A stretch of DNA of 64,000 nucleotides from Bacteroidales bacterium UBA1797 (GTDB lineage: Bacteria > Bacteroidota > Bacteroidia > Bacteroidales > VadinHA17). Within the stretch, counting starts at the first letter, position 1. Every line of letters begins with the position of its first letter. The notes beneath the pieces were generated by a model. The model was given only the letters and a program-made list of their open reading frames with translations. It ran no database searches and was not told the DNA's origin. Both the position numbers and the translations under genes were made by a program. Shown in pieces: positions 38,201-44,993 of this stretch. The stretch covers positions 8,364-72,363 of the forward strand of contig DCFT01000133.1 in NCBI GenBank assembly GCA_002319885.1, in the 5' to 3' direction.

Positions 38201-39716
38201 TATTTGTTCTGTCGTAGTAAATAAAACCCTTATTGGCCAGATCTATACATAATCCCGTAACTGCTTCAAGAGGTTTGTCGAGCCATTTGGCAAAATCTTC
38301 AACCGGGAAAGTATCGGAATAAAACCATTCTGCGAATTTTATAAGCCGGTTTAAAGGATGGTATTCATCGAGCCCCATCAATTGTAAAAAATAGGAGGAA
38401 TTGAAGAATGAAGTTGATTCAAACTGTGCCTTGCCAAGTGATGCGCCTCTTGCACGCGACATAATTATTTTTGATTCATTCATATTCCATGACAAATATT
38501 CAAAATACATGTCGATACTATGATAGGAATCGAAATAGGGACTTTTCGACACAGGGTTGTTGGTGCGAAAGAGATTTACCTGTCTGGTAGACTCAAAATA
38601 AGAAAACCCCAGGTTTGAATGATAAATTGAATCTTTATCAAGGTAGAGCGACATGGCAGCTTCCTGACTGGTCAAACCTGTTTTTGAGAATACAAATTCT
38701 TTCGAACTGATTTTAAGATAAAGAGTATCATTTCTGAATAGTGTTATTTTTGCCGGGACTGCATTTTTCCCTGTTCCTTTTATATATGCACCTTCAAAAG
38801 CGAGTCCTCCTTCATAATTAACCTCTTTAAATAAGTTTTTAATCTTGAATTCTTTTGCATAAGTCTCAAAACGGGGGTAATTAGCTCTATCCTTGTTGGA
38901 AAATGTAACAGCCTGGTCGGAGAGTAATCCCAATGCCGGTTCTTTAAAATACGTAGAATATGTGAGTTTTGCAGAGTCAATGGAAAAACTGCTTTTGGTC
39001 ATATTCAGTGAATAATCATCGGCCTCAGCAAAAACGTCTTTTGGGGAATATCCGGCTTTCTCCCAGGTAACAATTCCTTTAGTACCAAAGAATTGCAGTA
39101 ACTCCGGATAGTATTTCCCTGTGACATCATATAATTCGGTACTGTCTTTTTGTACCAGGCAGGTTAATGTCGCTTTTGAAACCGGCACATAAACAGCTGT
39201 ATCATATAAAAAGCTTAAAGTGCAATTCTTTGCTTTCCATTTAACATTACCTGACTGGGAGAGTACATTCTCTTTAACCATCAGAGAGCTGTTCTTAAAG
39301 TATCTGTCGATATTATCGTTTGAAAGTGTCTGATTGGATGTCAGATCACTTAACCCTTTAAGCCAGTTTGTGAAGAACGGGATATCACGATTATATTCGA
39401 AAAAAGTATTCAGGCAAGTAAGGAAATCATTAAAATGCGGTACAGCTCTCATTTGCCGTGCCGAAAGCTGGCTTGACATGTTCATTATTTTATCCATCAG
39501 ATCAGGGCTGAAAGCTGTACTATCCCATCTGGAAATGAATGTATTAAGATTTGCGTGTTCATCGGCTTTCAGGTTTGGCCCCATATAAGAAGTAAGTTCA
39601 GTACTGAACTTTGACTGATCTCCGGAAAATGCCGATTTAGCCTGGGAATGCAGAATTCCAGTATATCCAAACAAAAATATCTGAATCAGTATTACCAGCC
39701 TTTTTATCATTGACAT
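35202..39716 (-). CDS. giant exported protein of unknown function
   Basis: A 1504-residue protein with a signal peptide (about residues 1-25, ending HSQA), then a helical N-terminal region (about 30-170), then more than 1000 residues of predicted beta strand. Recurring units such as DSAKLTYSTYF, ATTYSYIFYDKIPG and KAKIQQMNNAIIAL have the alternating polar/hydrophobic look of AsmA, OstA or long beta-jelly-roll envelope proteins. I see no catalytic motif, no membrane span beyond the signal and no type IX sorting domain at the C-terminus, which is charged (KENKAEDNSDD). It lies alone between a phosphoesterase gene and tpiA. Confidence 0.75.
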   Translation of the reverse strand: MSMIKRLVILIQIFLFGYTGILHSQAKSAFSGDQSKFSTELTSYMGPNLKADEHANLNTFISRWDSTAFSPDLMDKIMNMSSQLSARQMRAVPHFNDFLTCLNTFFEYNRDIPFFTNWLKGLSDLTSNQTLSNDNIDRYFKNSSLMVKENVLSQSGNVKWKAKNCTLSFLYDTAVYVPVSKATLTCLVQKDSTELYDVTGKYYPELLQFFGTKGIVTWEKAGYSPKDVFAEADDYSLNMTKSSFSIDSAKLTYSTYFKEPALGLLSDQAVTFSNKDRANYPRFETYAKEFKIKNLFKEVNYEGGLAFEGAYIKGTGKNAVPAKITLFRNDTLYLKISSKEFVFSKTGLTSQEAAMSLYLDKDSIYHSNLGFSYFESTRQVNLFRTNNPVSKSPYFDSYHSIDMYFEYLSWNMNESKIIMSRARGASLGKAQFESTSFFNSSYFLQLMGLDEYHPLNRLIKFAEWFYSDTFPVEDFAKWLDKPLEAVTGLCIDLANKGFIYYDRTNNEITIKKKTRDFLDSYAKRKDYDIISIISETKAPTDNAILDMKKFGLTVNGVTGVLLSDSQKIAIYPYNRQLIIKKNRDIAFDGVVEAGLFTVFGHKFAFSYDTFKIRLQKIDSIKISVETEKKDNLGNPIIRDVDNLIQLGTAELYIDDPNDKSGLKSLKQYPIINATTYSYIFYDKIPGIEGVYKQKDFYFKIDPFTYENIDHYTNQDMNLSGEFFGGNIIKPVRQYLVIQENNSLGFNMTIPQEGIELYGNKGILYNALSMSNNGLVGSGTLKHLTSTTVSDEFKFYPDSMLTHASTFVTQKDSTGKYPVLNSQDVAIKWLTQKDEWNAINATGKTFNMFENGTTLDGSLSLKPGILNGKGIVNLTDSRITSNLFSFSSNAIKADTADYTLKSLSTNGYSFIAEDANTEINFDLRQARFKLNTDSSLVKFPEIQYNCTMTDFTYNMENRVLSMEQKGKSNTPLLTTDKLLSLDFSRLDRPTFFATNNLHDTVAFSSWKGSYHLDQEYIEAENINYIHVADALIQPENGKIVINRRAKIQQMNNAIIALNHKHILHSAKIDIESTKQYTGSAIYDYVDENKSVQQINFPELEVDTATTYAKGYIAASQKFLISPAFSFTGDVALSARADNLTFTGAAGIIHNCKTLESYNIKFKSEIDPKNVMIPVGDKPRDINDNLVFSGSFINTDSIHIYPAFLSAQKSWSDVAMVNSGGWLYFDKAKGRYVIASREKIIDNTLPGNMVALDKNYCILSSEGNINLGADLDLVKLTSAGKVIQDIDSGKVNIEAILGLDFHFSSEALKVMADEIRMMPSLKPVNLNTDLNNKGMKDLLGVNIATQVKSDMDLFGTPKNLPKEFSYELLLNDVHFYWNESTSSFRSTGKIGIGFIGSQPINVYVDGYIDIQRRRSGDVFDIYLKADESTWYYFSYFKGVMMTQSGNNNYNTIIVKTKLSDRKDPQSSVKMPYTYMIAVENRLNKFLQRMKENKAEDNSDDLNGLIK

Positions 39717-39773
39717 AATCTTTTTTCAATCTTTTTATCCCCGAACACCTAAAGGTATTTTGTTCTGCCTGCA

Positions 39774-39907
39774 AAGCCCCTCTGCTGCTTCGCAGCATCT
39801 CCCCTAAAGGGGAGCTAATACTCTGACATTTAGACAAATTACACTTGTTTTTTAGAGAATTAGTCCCCCTTTAGGGGGATGTCCCGCTTCGGCGGGACAG
39901 GGGGCCA
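39774..39907. repeat. inverted repeat built of hairpin units (CCCCTAAAGGGG type)
   Basis: The left copy holds the hairpins GCTGCTTCGCAGC (39784-39796) and CTCCCCTAAAGGGGAG (39799-39814). The right copy, in reverse order and on the other strand, holds TCCCCCTTTAGGGGGA (39864-39879) and GTCCCGCTTCGGCGGGAC (39881-39898). Together they form one imperfect inverted repeat of about 134 bp, immediately 3' of tpiA, where it may end transcription. Confidence 0.9.
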
Positions 39908-39909
39908 TC

Positions 39910-40668
39910 CTAAAAAGCTTCCACAATTGCAATGAAATCTTCTTTTTTAAGAGCAGCTCCTCCTATTAATCCGCCATCCACATCAGGTTTTGAGAAGATT
40001 TCAGCGGCATTTGAAGGTTTGCAACTTCCTCCATAAAGTATTGGAACTTTTTTTGCGCAATCATTGCCATACTTCTCTTTAATAAGTTCACGGATGTATT
40101 TATGCATTTCCTGAGCCTGATCAGGAGTAGCAGTCAGACCGGTTCCAATAGCCCATACGGGTTCATAAGCAATAACAATCATATCCATCTGTTCAGCAGT
40201 AAGACTGAATAAACCCTCCTCCAATTGTCTTCTGACGATAAGAAAATGTTGTTTAGCTTCCCTTTCAGCCAGTACTTCGCCGCAGCAGAATATCACTTTT
40301 AAGCCACTGTTTATAGCCAGTAAAGTTTTTTTATTCAGAAGTTTATCATCCTCATGATAATATGATCTTCTTTCAGAATGGCCAATGATGACATACTGAG
40401 CCCCTGTGCTTTTTATCATCCATGCAGAGACTTCCCCGGTATATGCTCCTGATGCTTCGGCTGCACAGTTCTGAGCTCCAAGAGCCACTTTACCGTGTTT
40501 AAGAATTTCTGCTGCTCCGGCCAGGTGTATAAATGGAGGGCATAGAATAACCAGTGCTTTTTCGGAAGGATTTTCATTAAAATACTTATCAATTGATCCT
40601 GCTAATTTCAGGCCTTCTGCCAGGTCCATATTCATTTTCCAGTTACCTGCTACAATCTTTTTTCTCAT
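39910..40668 (-). CDS. tpiA: triosephosphate isomerase
   Basis: Interconverts dihydroxyacetone phosphate and glyceraldehyde 3-phosphate in glycolysis. The catalytic set is complete: the lysine in VAGNWKMN, the histidine in IGHSERR and the glutamate in AYEPVWAIGTG, with the phosphate-binding ILYGGSCKPSN and DGGLIGGAAL at the C-terminus. I use the ATG at 40668 (252 residues, MRKKIVAGNWK), three codons inside the longest frame. It is probably the last gene of tmk-DoxX-tpiA, with a hairpin-rich repeat directly behind it. Confidence 0.96.
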   Translation of the reverse strand: MRKKIVAGNWKMNMDLAEGLKLAGSIDKYFNENPSEKALVILCPPFIHLAGAAEILKHGKVALGAQNCAAEASGAYTGEVSAWMIKSTGAQYVIIGHSERRSYYHEDDKLLNKKTLLAINSGLKVIFCCGEVLAEREAKQHFLIVRRQLEEGLFSLTAEQMDMIVIAYEPVWAIGTGLTATPDQAQEMHKYIRELIKEKYGNDCAKKVPILYGGSCKPSNAAEIFSKPDVDGGLIGGAALKKEDFIAIVEAF

Positions 40669-40764
40669 AAAAATCAATGTTTTAAATTGTAATAATATTT
40701 AATGTATAAAAATCAGTACCACAAACGATCTGTAATATTGGAGCGTTTAAAGTTGACACTTATA

Positions 40765-41877
40765 TTATTTATTTGCAACTAAAAGATTACCAAACCAATT
40801 CTCTGAAGGAACATTTGCCCACGACCATTTCCCGATAATAATCCCGTCCTTAAGCAGAATGTACCCCGGATTAGCTCTTACCATTGTTTTTAAGGTAGTC
40901 TCATCAGTAGAGCAGAAAATCAGTCCGTTCTCAAAATTTTTAATATCATCTTTTCCTGAAGATGTAAGGACATAATAGCTAATCCCATTAGCCATACAAT
41001 ATTTGCCCAGATTAAATCCTTCCGACATTTGTCTCTTTCCCGCCTCATTTAATTTTTTTGAAATCATCAAGACGGTATAACCCCCATACGATAAAATTTG
41101 TTGGGTCAGATCCTCTCCCGTAGGTGATAAGATCATAAAATCGTGGATAGGAGGTTTATATCCTTTCTTAATCAGAACTGACTTCTGTTCAATGAATTTC
41201 CAACCAGAGTCATTGGCAGGATAATTACTAAGATCGAAAACTTTTTTAATACCGTTTTTCTCATAGACAAAAGTTGTTTTGTACTTATCAACGGGAGTAC
41301 CGGCAGGGACAACCATTTTATCGGCAATTTTTACTCCTGTTTTGTAAGGGAGAAAATCAATTATAGGGAGGTATCTAAGGTTTGCAAGTGAAAAAAGTAT
41401 AAAAATAAGAGCAGTTATTGAAATAGCCAGCCATTCTTTCGTTTTGCTGAAAAGAGTTTTGATTTGTTTTCTGCCAGTGTAAAGTGCTATAAATAAAAAA
41501 AGTAAAATAATGTTTTTTCCAAAGGTCTGCCAGTTGGTAAGATGTATTGCATCACCAAAACATCCACAGTCGGAAACAGGATTAGTAAGGGCCAGTATAA
41601 ACGTAAGAGGAGTAAAGATCGCAAGAAGGATAAGGACTCCCAAAAGTCCTTCTCTTAGCCTTATTCCCGTTAGTATGGCGAATCCGGCAATAAATTCAGC
41701 AGTACAGAAAAATATTGCCAGTATAAGACTCAGAGAGTTAAGAAAACCCATGTTGAACGCCTGAAAATAATCATGAAATTTGTAGGCAAATCCCAGTGGG
41801 TCAATTGCTTTCACTGTTCCTGAAAAAATAAAAACGAGTCCTATTATTATTCTGCTGACAATCCTTACTTTCTTCAT
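40765..41877 (-). CDS. BT_3928-type DoxX/MauE membrane protein
   Basis: A 370-residue membrane protein. Four to five spans in the first 165 residues form a DoxX/MauE-like bundle, including a VSDCGCFGDAI segment whose cysteine pair resembles redox-active MauE proteins. The C-terminal half is an extracytoplasmic domain with a possible thioredoxin-like pattern but no CxxC. I recall the family as the BT_3928 type, often found next to tpiA in Bacteroidota. It starts 1 nt after the tmk stop codon, implying coupling. Its role is undetermined; quinone-linked disulfide chemistry is a guess from MauE. Confidence 0.78.
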   Translation of the reverse strand: MKKVRIVSRIIIGLVFIFSGTVKAIDPLGFAYKFHDYFQAFNMGFLNSLSLILAIFFCTAEFIAGFAILTGIRLREGLLGVLILLAIFTPLTFILALTNPVSDCGCFGDAIHLTNWQTFGKNIILLFLFIALYTGRKQIKTLFSKTKEWLAISITALIFILFSLANLRYLPIIDFLPYKTGVKIADKMVVPAGTPVDKYKTTFVYEKNGIKKVFDLSNYPANDSGWKFIEQKSVLIKKGYKPPIHDFMILSPTGEDLTQQILSYGGYTVLMISKKLNEAGKRQMSEGFNLGKYCMANGISYYVLTSSGKDDIKNFENGLIFCSTDETTLKTMVRANPGYILLKDGIIIGKWSWANVPSENWFGNLLVANK

Positions 41878-41878
41878 T

Positions 41879-42568
41879 TCAGATGAGCTTCCTTTCGTTA
41901 AAAATTTTTATTATAAGGTCAAATATTTCTTCGGGTGCCAGAATAAAACCATTGCTATTACTACAGTCGATTACTGCGAGATGGTCATCTATTTCTGAGA
42001 CTCTGACGTAAAGATCTCTGACTTTCTTCTGAAAAGCCAAACTTCCTTCATGAATATCCCTGTTCCCGTTCAGATAAGTCCGGTCATTACCGGTTCTTGA
42101 TTCAGTCAGGTTTTTTTTTGTAAATGCTAATGGAACATCGAGAAAAATATTAAGGTCGGGTACCGGTATTCCAAAATGTTCAAATTCAAGAGCCAAAATC
42201 CATTGCATAAGTTTATCCTGGTCCGGTTCATCGTGTAATTTAGCACATTGGTAGGCAATATTGGAATAGGTATATCTGTCAAGGAGAACAATCTTTCCAT
42301 CATTCAGCCAGCTTTTTATCAAAGAAGAAGAGTCTTTTCTGTCACCTGCATAAAGCATTGCCACCAGATAGGGATCGACTTCATTAAGAGAACCGAATTC
42401 CCCTCTCAGAAACCTTGAAATCAGTTCGCCGAAGTAGGGGGTTTCTGTTCTTGGAAAATGCAGATATTCACAGTCATAGCCTTTCTTTGAGAAAAAGTTT
42501 CTCAACAATTTTATCTGTGTCGATTTGCCAGCTCCGTCAACTCCCTCGATAACAAAAAGATTCATCAT
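41879..42568 (-). CDS. tmk: thymidylate kinase
   Basis: Phosphorylates dTMP to dTDP. The P-loop GVDGAGKSTQ opens the protein, and the substrate motif LLDRYTYSNIAYQ (the DR[YF] signature) and the lid region with LTESRTGNDRTYLNG follow. I start it at the ATG at 42568 (MMNLFVIEG; 229 residues); the next ATG at 42565 is equally possible. The longest frame, to 42604, overlaps a TAnnTTTG box and so is unlikely. It is the first gene of the unit with the DoxX protein and tpiA. Confidence 0.93.
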   Translation of the reverse strand: MMNLFVIEGVDGAGKSTQIKLLRNFFSKKGYDCEYLHFPRTETPYFGELISRFLRGEFGSLNEVDPYLVAMLYAGDRKDSSSLIKSWLNDGKIVLLDRYTYSNIAYQCAKLHDEPDQDKLMQWILALEFEHFGIPVPDLNIFLDVPLAFTKKNLTESRTGNDRTYLNGNRDIHEGSLAFQKKVRDLYVRVSEIDDHLAVIDCSNSNGFILAPEEIFDLIIKIFNERKLI

Positions 42569-42588
42569 TTGAGTGATTTCATATTGTA

Positions 42589-42596
42589 CAAATGTA
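42589..42596 (-). promoter_or_regulatory. putative -7 box of tmk
   Basis: Reads TACATTTG on the minus strand, 20 nt before the chosen tmk start. Its position rules against the longer open frame beginning at 42604. Confidence 0.45.
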
Positions 42597-42673
42597 ATAA
42601 CCACATGGCAAAGATGGAAATGTATGAAGGGTTTAAATAATAAATTAGCTATTTTCGTCTATTCTTTAAAACT

Positions 42674-43534
42674 ATGGACCAGGAAAAACCCCGTTATATT
42701 AATACAGCAGGCAGACTGCTCGACCTTGGAATCCCAAGGGTAATGGGAATAATCAATATTACCCCCGACTCTTTTTATAAGGGAAGTCAGTTCAAAACTG
42801 ATGAAGAGATTTTGAAAGCAGCTGCCAGTATGTTGCGCGATGGTGCAGATATCCTGGATATCGGAGGATACTCCTCACGACCAGGAGCGAAAGATATAAC
42901 TTCAGAGGAAGAGAGCAATCGGGTTCTGAAAGCTATAAAATTGATATCCGGAGAATTTCCGGAAGCAATAATATCGATCGATACTTTCAGGGCGGATATT
43001 GCAAAGGAGGCGGTACTTGGCTGCGGAGCTCATATAATAAACGATATTTCAGGAGGTGATGCCGACAGTAAAATGTTTTCAACCGTTGAGAATCTGAAAG
43101 TGCCATATATCTTAATGCATATGAGAGGCGATCCCCGCACAATGCAAAATAATACGGATTATGGGGATATTGTAGCTGATATTCTGAAATGGTTTGGCGA
43201 AAAAATTTTCAGATTAAGATCTGCAGGTTTGAAGGATATAATAATTGATCCGGGATTCGGTTTTGGGAAAACCATCAGTCAGAATTTTGAACTTCTCAGA
43301 AGACTTTTCGATTTTTCAATCACAGGATTACCGTTATTGGTTGGCATATCGAGAAAATCAATGGTATGGAAGACACTTGGTATTACTGCCGGAGACGCTC
43401 TAAACGGAACAACGGCTTTGAATGCATTAGCTCTTTTTAATGGTGCTGATATTCTTCGGGTTCACGATGTAAAGGAAGCTGTGCAAACCGTTCGTTTAAT
43501 TAATAAAGTTAAAAATCCACGCTTGTTAAATTAA
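42674..43534 (+). CDS. folP: dihydropteroate synthase
   Basis: Joins p-aminobenzoate to the pterin diphosphate in folate synthesis and is the sulfonamide target. The pterin-binding barrel shows MGIINITPDSFYKGS, DILDIGGYSSRPGA, SIDTFRADIA, INDISGG, DPGFGFGK and GISRKSM in the family order. The 286-residue length is normal. cdaA follows on the same strand, an arrangement common in Bacteroidota. Confidence 0.95.
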   Translation: MDQEKPRYINTAGRLLDLGIPRVMGIINITPDSFYKGSQFKTDEEILKAAASMLRDGADILDIGGYSSRPGAKDITSEEESNRVLKAIKLISGEFPEAIISIDTFRADIAKEAVLGCGAHIINDISGGDADSKMFSTVENLKVPYILMHMRGDPRTMQNNTDYGDIVADILKWFGEKIFRLRSAGLKDIIIDPGFGFGKTISQNFELLRRLFDFSITGLPLLVGISRKSMVWKTLGITAGDALNGTTALNALALFNGADILRVHDVKEAVQTVRLINKVKNPRLLN

Positions 43535-43666
43535 ACGGAAACCGCAAGAGAATGAAAAGAGCAGAATCGCTTAACTCTAAAAGCAAACACCAAACTCTAA
43601 ACAATAAGTGGGGGGAAATGTAAAAAGACTTCTCCTGTGTAAGTTAGATTTTAAAAAATGTTTCTC

Positions 43667-43674
43667 TATTTTTG
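43667..43674 (+). promoter_or_regulatory. putative -7 box of cdaA
   Basis: TATTTTTG matches TAnnTTTG, 17 nt before the cdaA ATG. Its position argues against the in-frame GTG at 43608, which lies upstream of it. Confidence 0.45.
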
Positions 43675-43691
43675 ACAATAATTTTATCACT

Positions 43692-44468
43692 ATGCCATTC
43701 CATATTACCATACTTGATGTTCTTGATATACTTCTTGTAGCAACAGTATTGTTTCAGCTTTACCGTCTTATCAGAGGTACGGCTGCTCTCAGCATATTCT
43801 TTGGAATATTTTTTATCTACCTGTTCTGGCTTGTAGTAAAAGCATTGAATATGGAGCTTATAAGTGCATTACTTGGTCAGGTGATTGGGGTTGGTGTTAT
43901 TGCCCTTATTATAGTTTTTCAGCAAGAGGTCAGGAGATTTTTACTCGTTATCGGGAATAAGTATATTACTCAAAGCAGGTTTTCATTAAGCAGGTTGTTT
44001 TCTCTGGTCAGGAATGAACAGGGAAGCCCGAGAGAAGCTGAGGAGATAGTAAAAGCTGTGGATAGTATGGCAGCGAAGAAGATAGGAGCTCTGATTGTAA
44101 TAGGCCGGAAAAGCAGTCTCGATATCTTTTCCGAAGGTGGCGAAATAATTAAAGCACGAATCAGTGCCGAATTACTCGAAACTATATTTTTCAAAAATAC
44201 GCCTCTGCATGATGGTGCGGTACTTATTGAAGGAGGATTGATCCTCGCGGCGAGATGTCCGCTGCCAACCACAGAACAGGTTACACTGCCACCTCATTTC
44301 GGGATGCGCCACAGGGCAGCTATTGGCATGTCGGAACATTCCGATGCACTTATTGTGATGATCTCCGAAGAATCGGGATTTATTTCTGTAGTTGATACGG
44401 GTAGGATTAGGGAGAACATAAATCCTAACGATCTGAGGAATATACTTTTAATGGAGAAGGTCTGGTAG
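43692..44468 (+). CDS. cdaA: diadenylate cyclase CdaA
   Basis: Makes cyclic di-AMP from two ATP. Two to three N-terminal membrane spans (about residues 10-90) precede the DAC domain, with the active-site motifs LHDGAVLIEGG and MRHRAAIGMSEHSDA (the DGA and RHR signatures). I start it at the ATG at 43692 (258 residues, MPFHITILDVLDILL), which matches CdaA proteins. It probably has its own promoter. No c-di-AMP phosphodiesterase or CdaR regulator is in the window. Confidence 0.94.
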   Translation: MPFHITILDVLDILLVATVLFQLYRLIRGTAALSIFFGIFFIYLFWLVVKALNMELISALLGQVIGVGVIALIIVFQQEVRRFLLVIGNKYITQSRFSLSRLFSLVRNEQGSPREAEEIVKAVDSMAAKKIGALIVIGRKSSLDIFSEGGEIIKARISAELLETIFFKNTPLHDGAVLIEGGLILAARCPLPTTEQVTLPPHFGMRHRAAIGMSEHSDALIVMISEESGFISVVDTGRIRENINPNDLRNILLMEKVW

Positions 44469-44622
44469 TTACTGGTTGCTGGATGCTGGTTAAGTTGTTG
44501 GTAGCTGGCAATTAATTGATTATGACTGACCTAAGGTAGTAACAAACCAGTACCAGGCACCAAACACCAGGTACTCACCACCAGACACTCACCACCAGGC
44601 ACTCCACATTCAGCACCTGGAT
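44466..44622. repeat. inverted array of CTGGT/ACCAG words
   Basis: The left arm repeats CTGGTTG/CTGGATG/CTGGTTA/TAGCTGG (44470-44509). The right arm repeats ACCAGTACCAGGCACCAAAC and ACCACCAG-type words (44546-44620). The arms are complementary at the word level. The element lies between cdaA and the small membrane protein. Confidence 0.85.
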
Positions 44623-44706
44623 ATTATTATTCTCTTTTACTTGATCTTTTTCACTTTCTGATGTAAATTTGTTATAAAATGAAGTCTGTCTGAAATATAT
44701 TAACCT

Positions 44707-44940
44707 ATGAGATCTAAATTTCTTAGACTTAACGGCCGTGATTTTATTAAAGGTTTAATCGTTGTAATGTTTTGCACCTTCTTAACAGGCTTCTATCAGC
44801 TTCTGGCTAATGGAGGCGTAATTAACTGGATAACAATCAGGCCGGTAGTTATTGCAGCAATTGGATCGGGCGTTTCATACCTGACTAAGAATTTACTGAC
44901 TAACTCAAAAGGTCAGTTTATGCGTAGTGAGAGGGGGTAA
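44707..44940 (+). CDS. small two-span membrane protein
   Basis: A 77-residue protein that I recognise only by type. A basic N-terminus (MRSKFLRLNGRDF) leads into two hydrophobic helices, FIKGLIVVMFCTFLTGFYQLL and a second around VVIAAIGSGVSYLTKNLL, with a basic tail. Similar short ORFs are scattered in Bacteroidota genomes. It stands 53 nt ahead of the first sensor kinase of the cluster. Holin-like size is noted, but no endolysin is present, so a lysis role is not supported. Confidence 0.65.
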   Translation: MRSKFLRLNGRDFIKGLIVVMFCTFLTGFYQLLANGGVINWITIRPVVIAAIGSGVSYLTKNLLTNSKGQFMRSERG

Positions 44941-44993
44941 AATGTCTTTCATTTTATCGTGAAAAGATTCAGAATATTTAAATTGACCAGGGC

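Noticed and set aside
39334..39588. 84-residue plus-strand frame inside the 1504-residue gene
   Set aside because: An antisense shadow with no promoter or conserved motif.
44707..44940. phage holin
   Set aside because: The size and two spans fit, but no endolysin or other phage gene is nearby.
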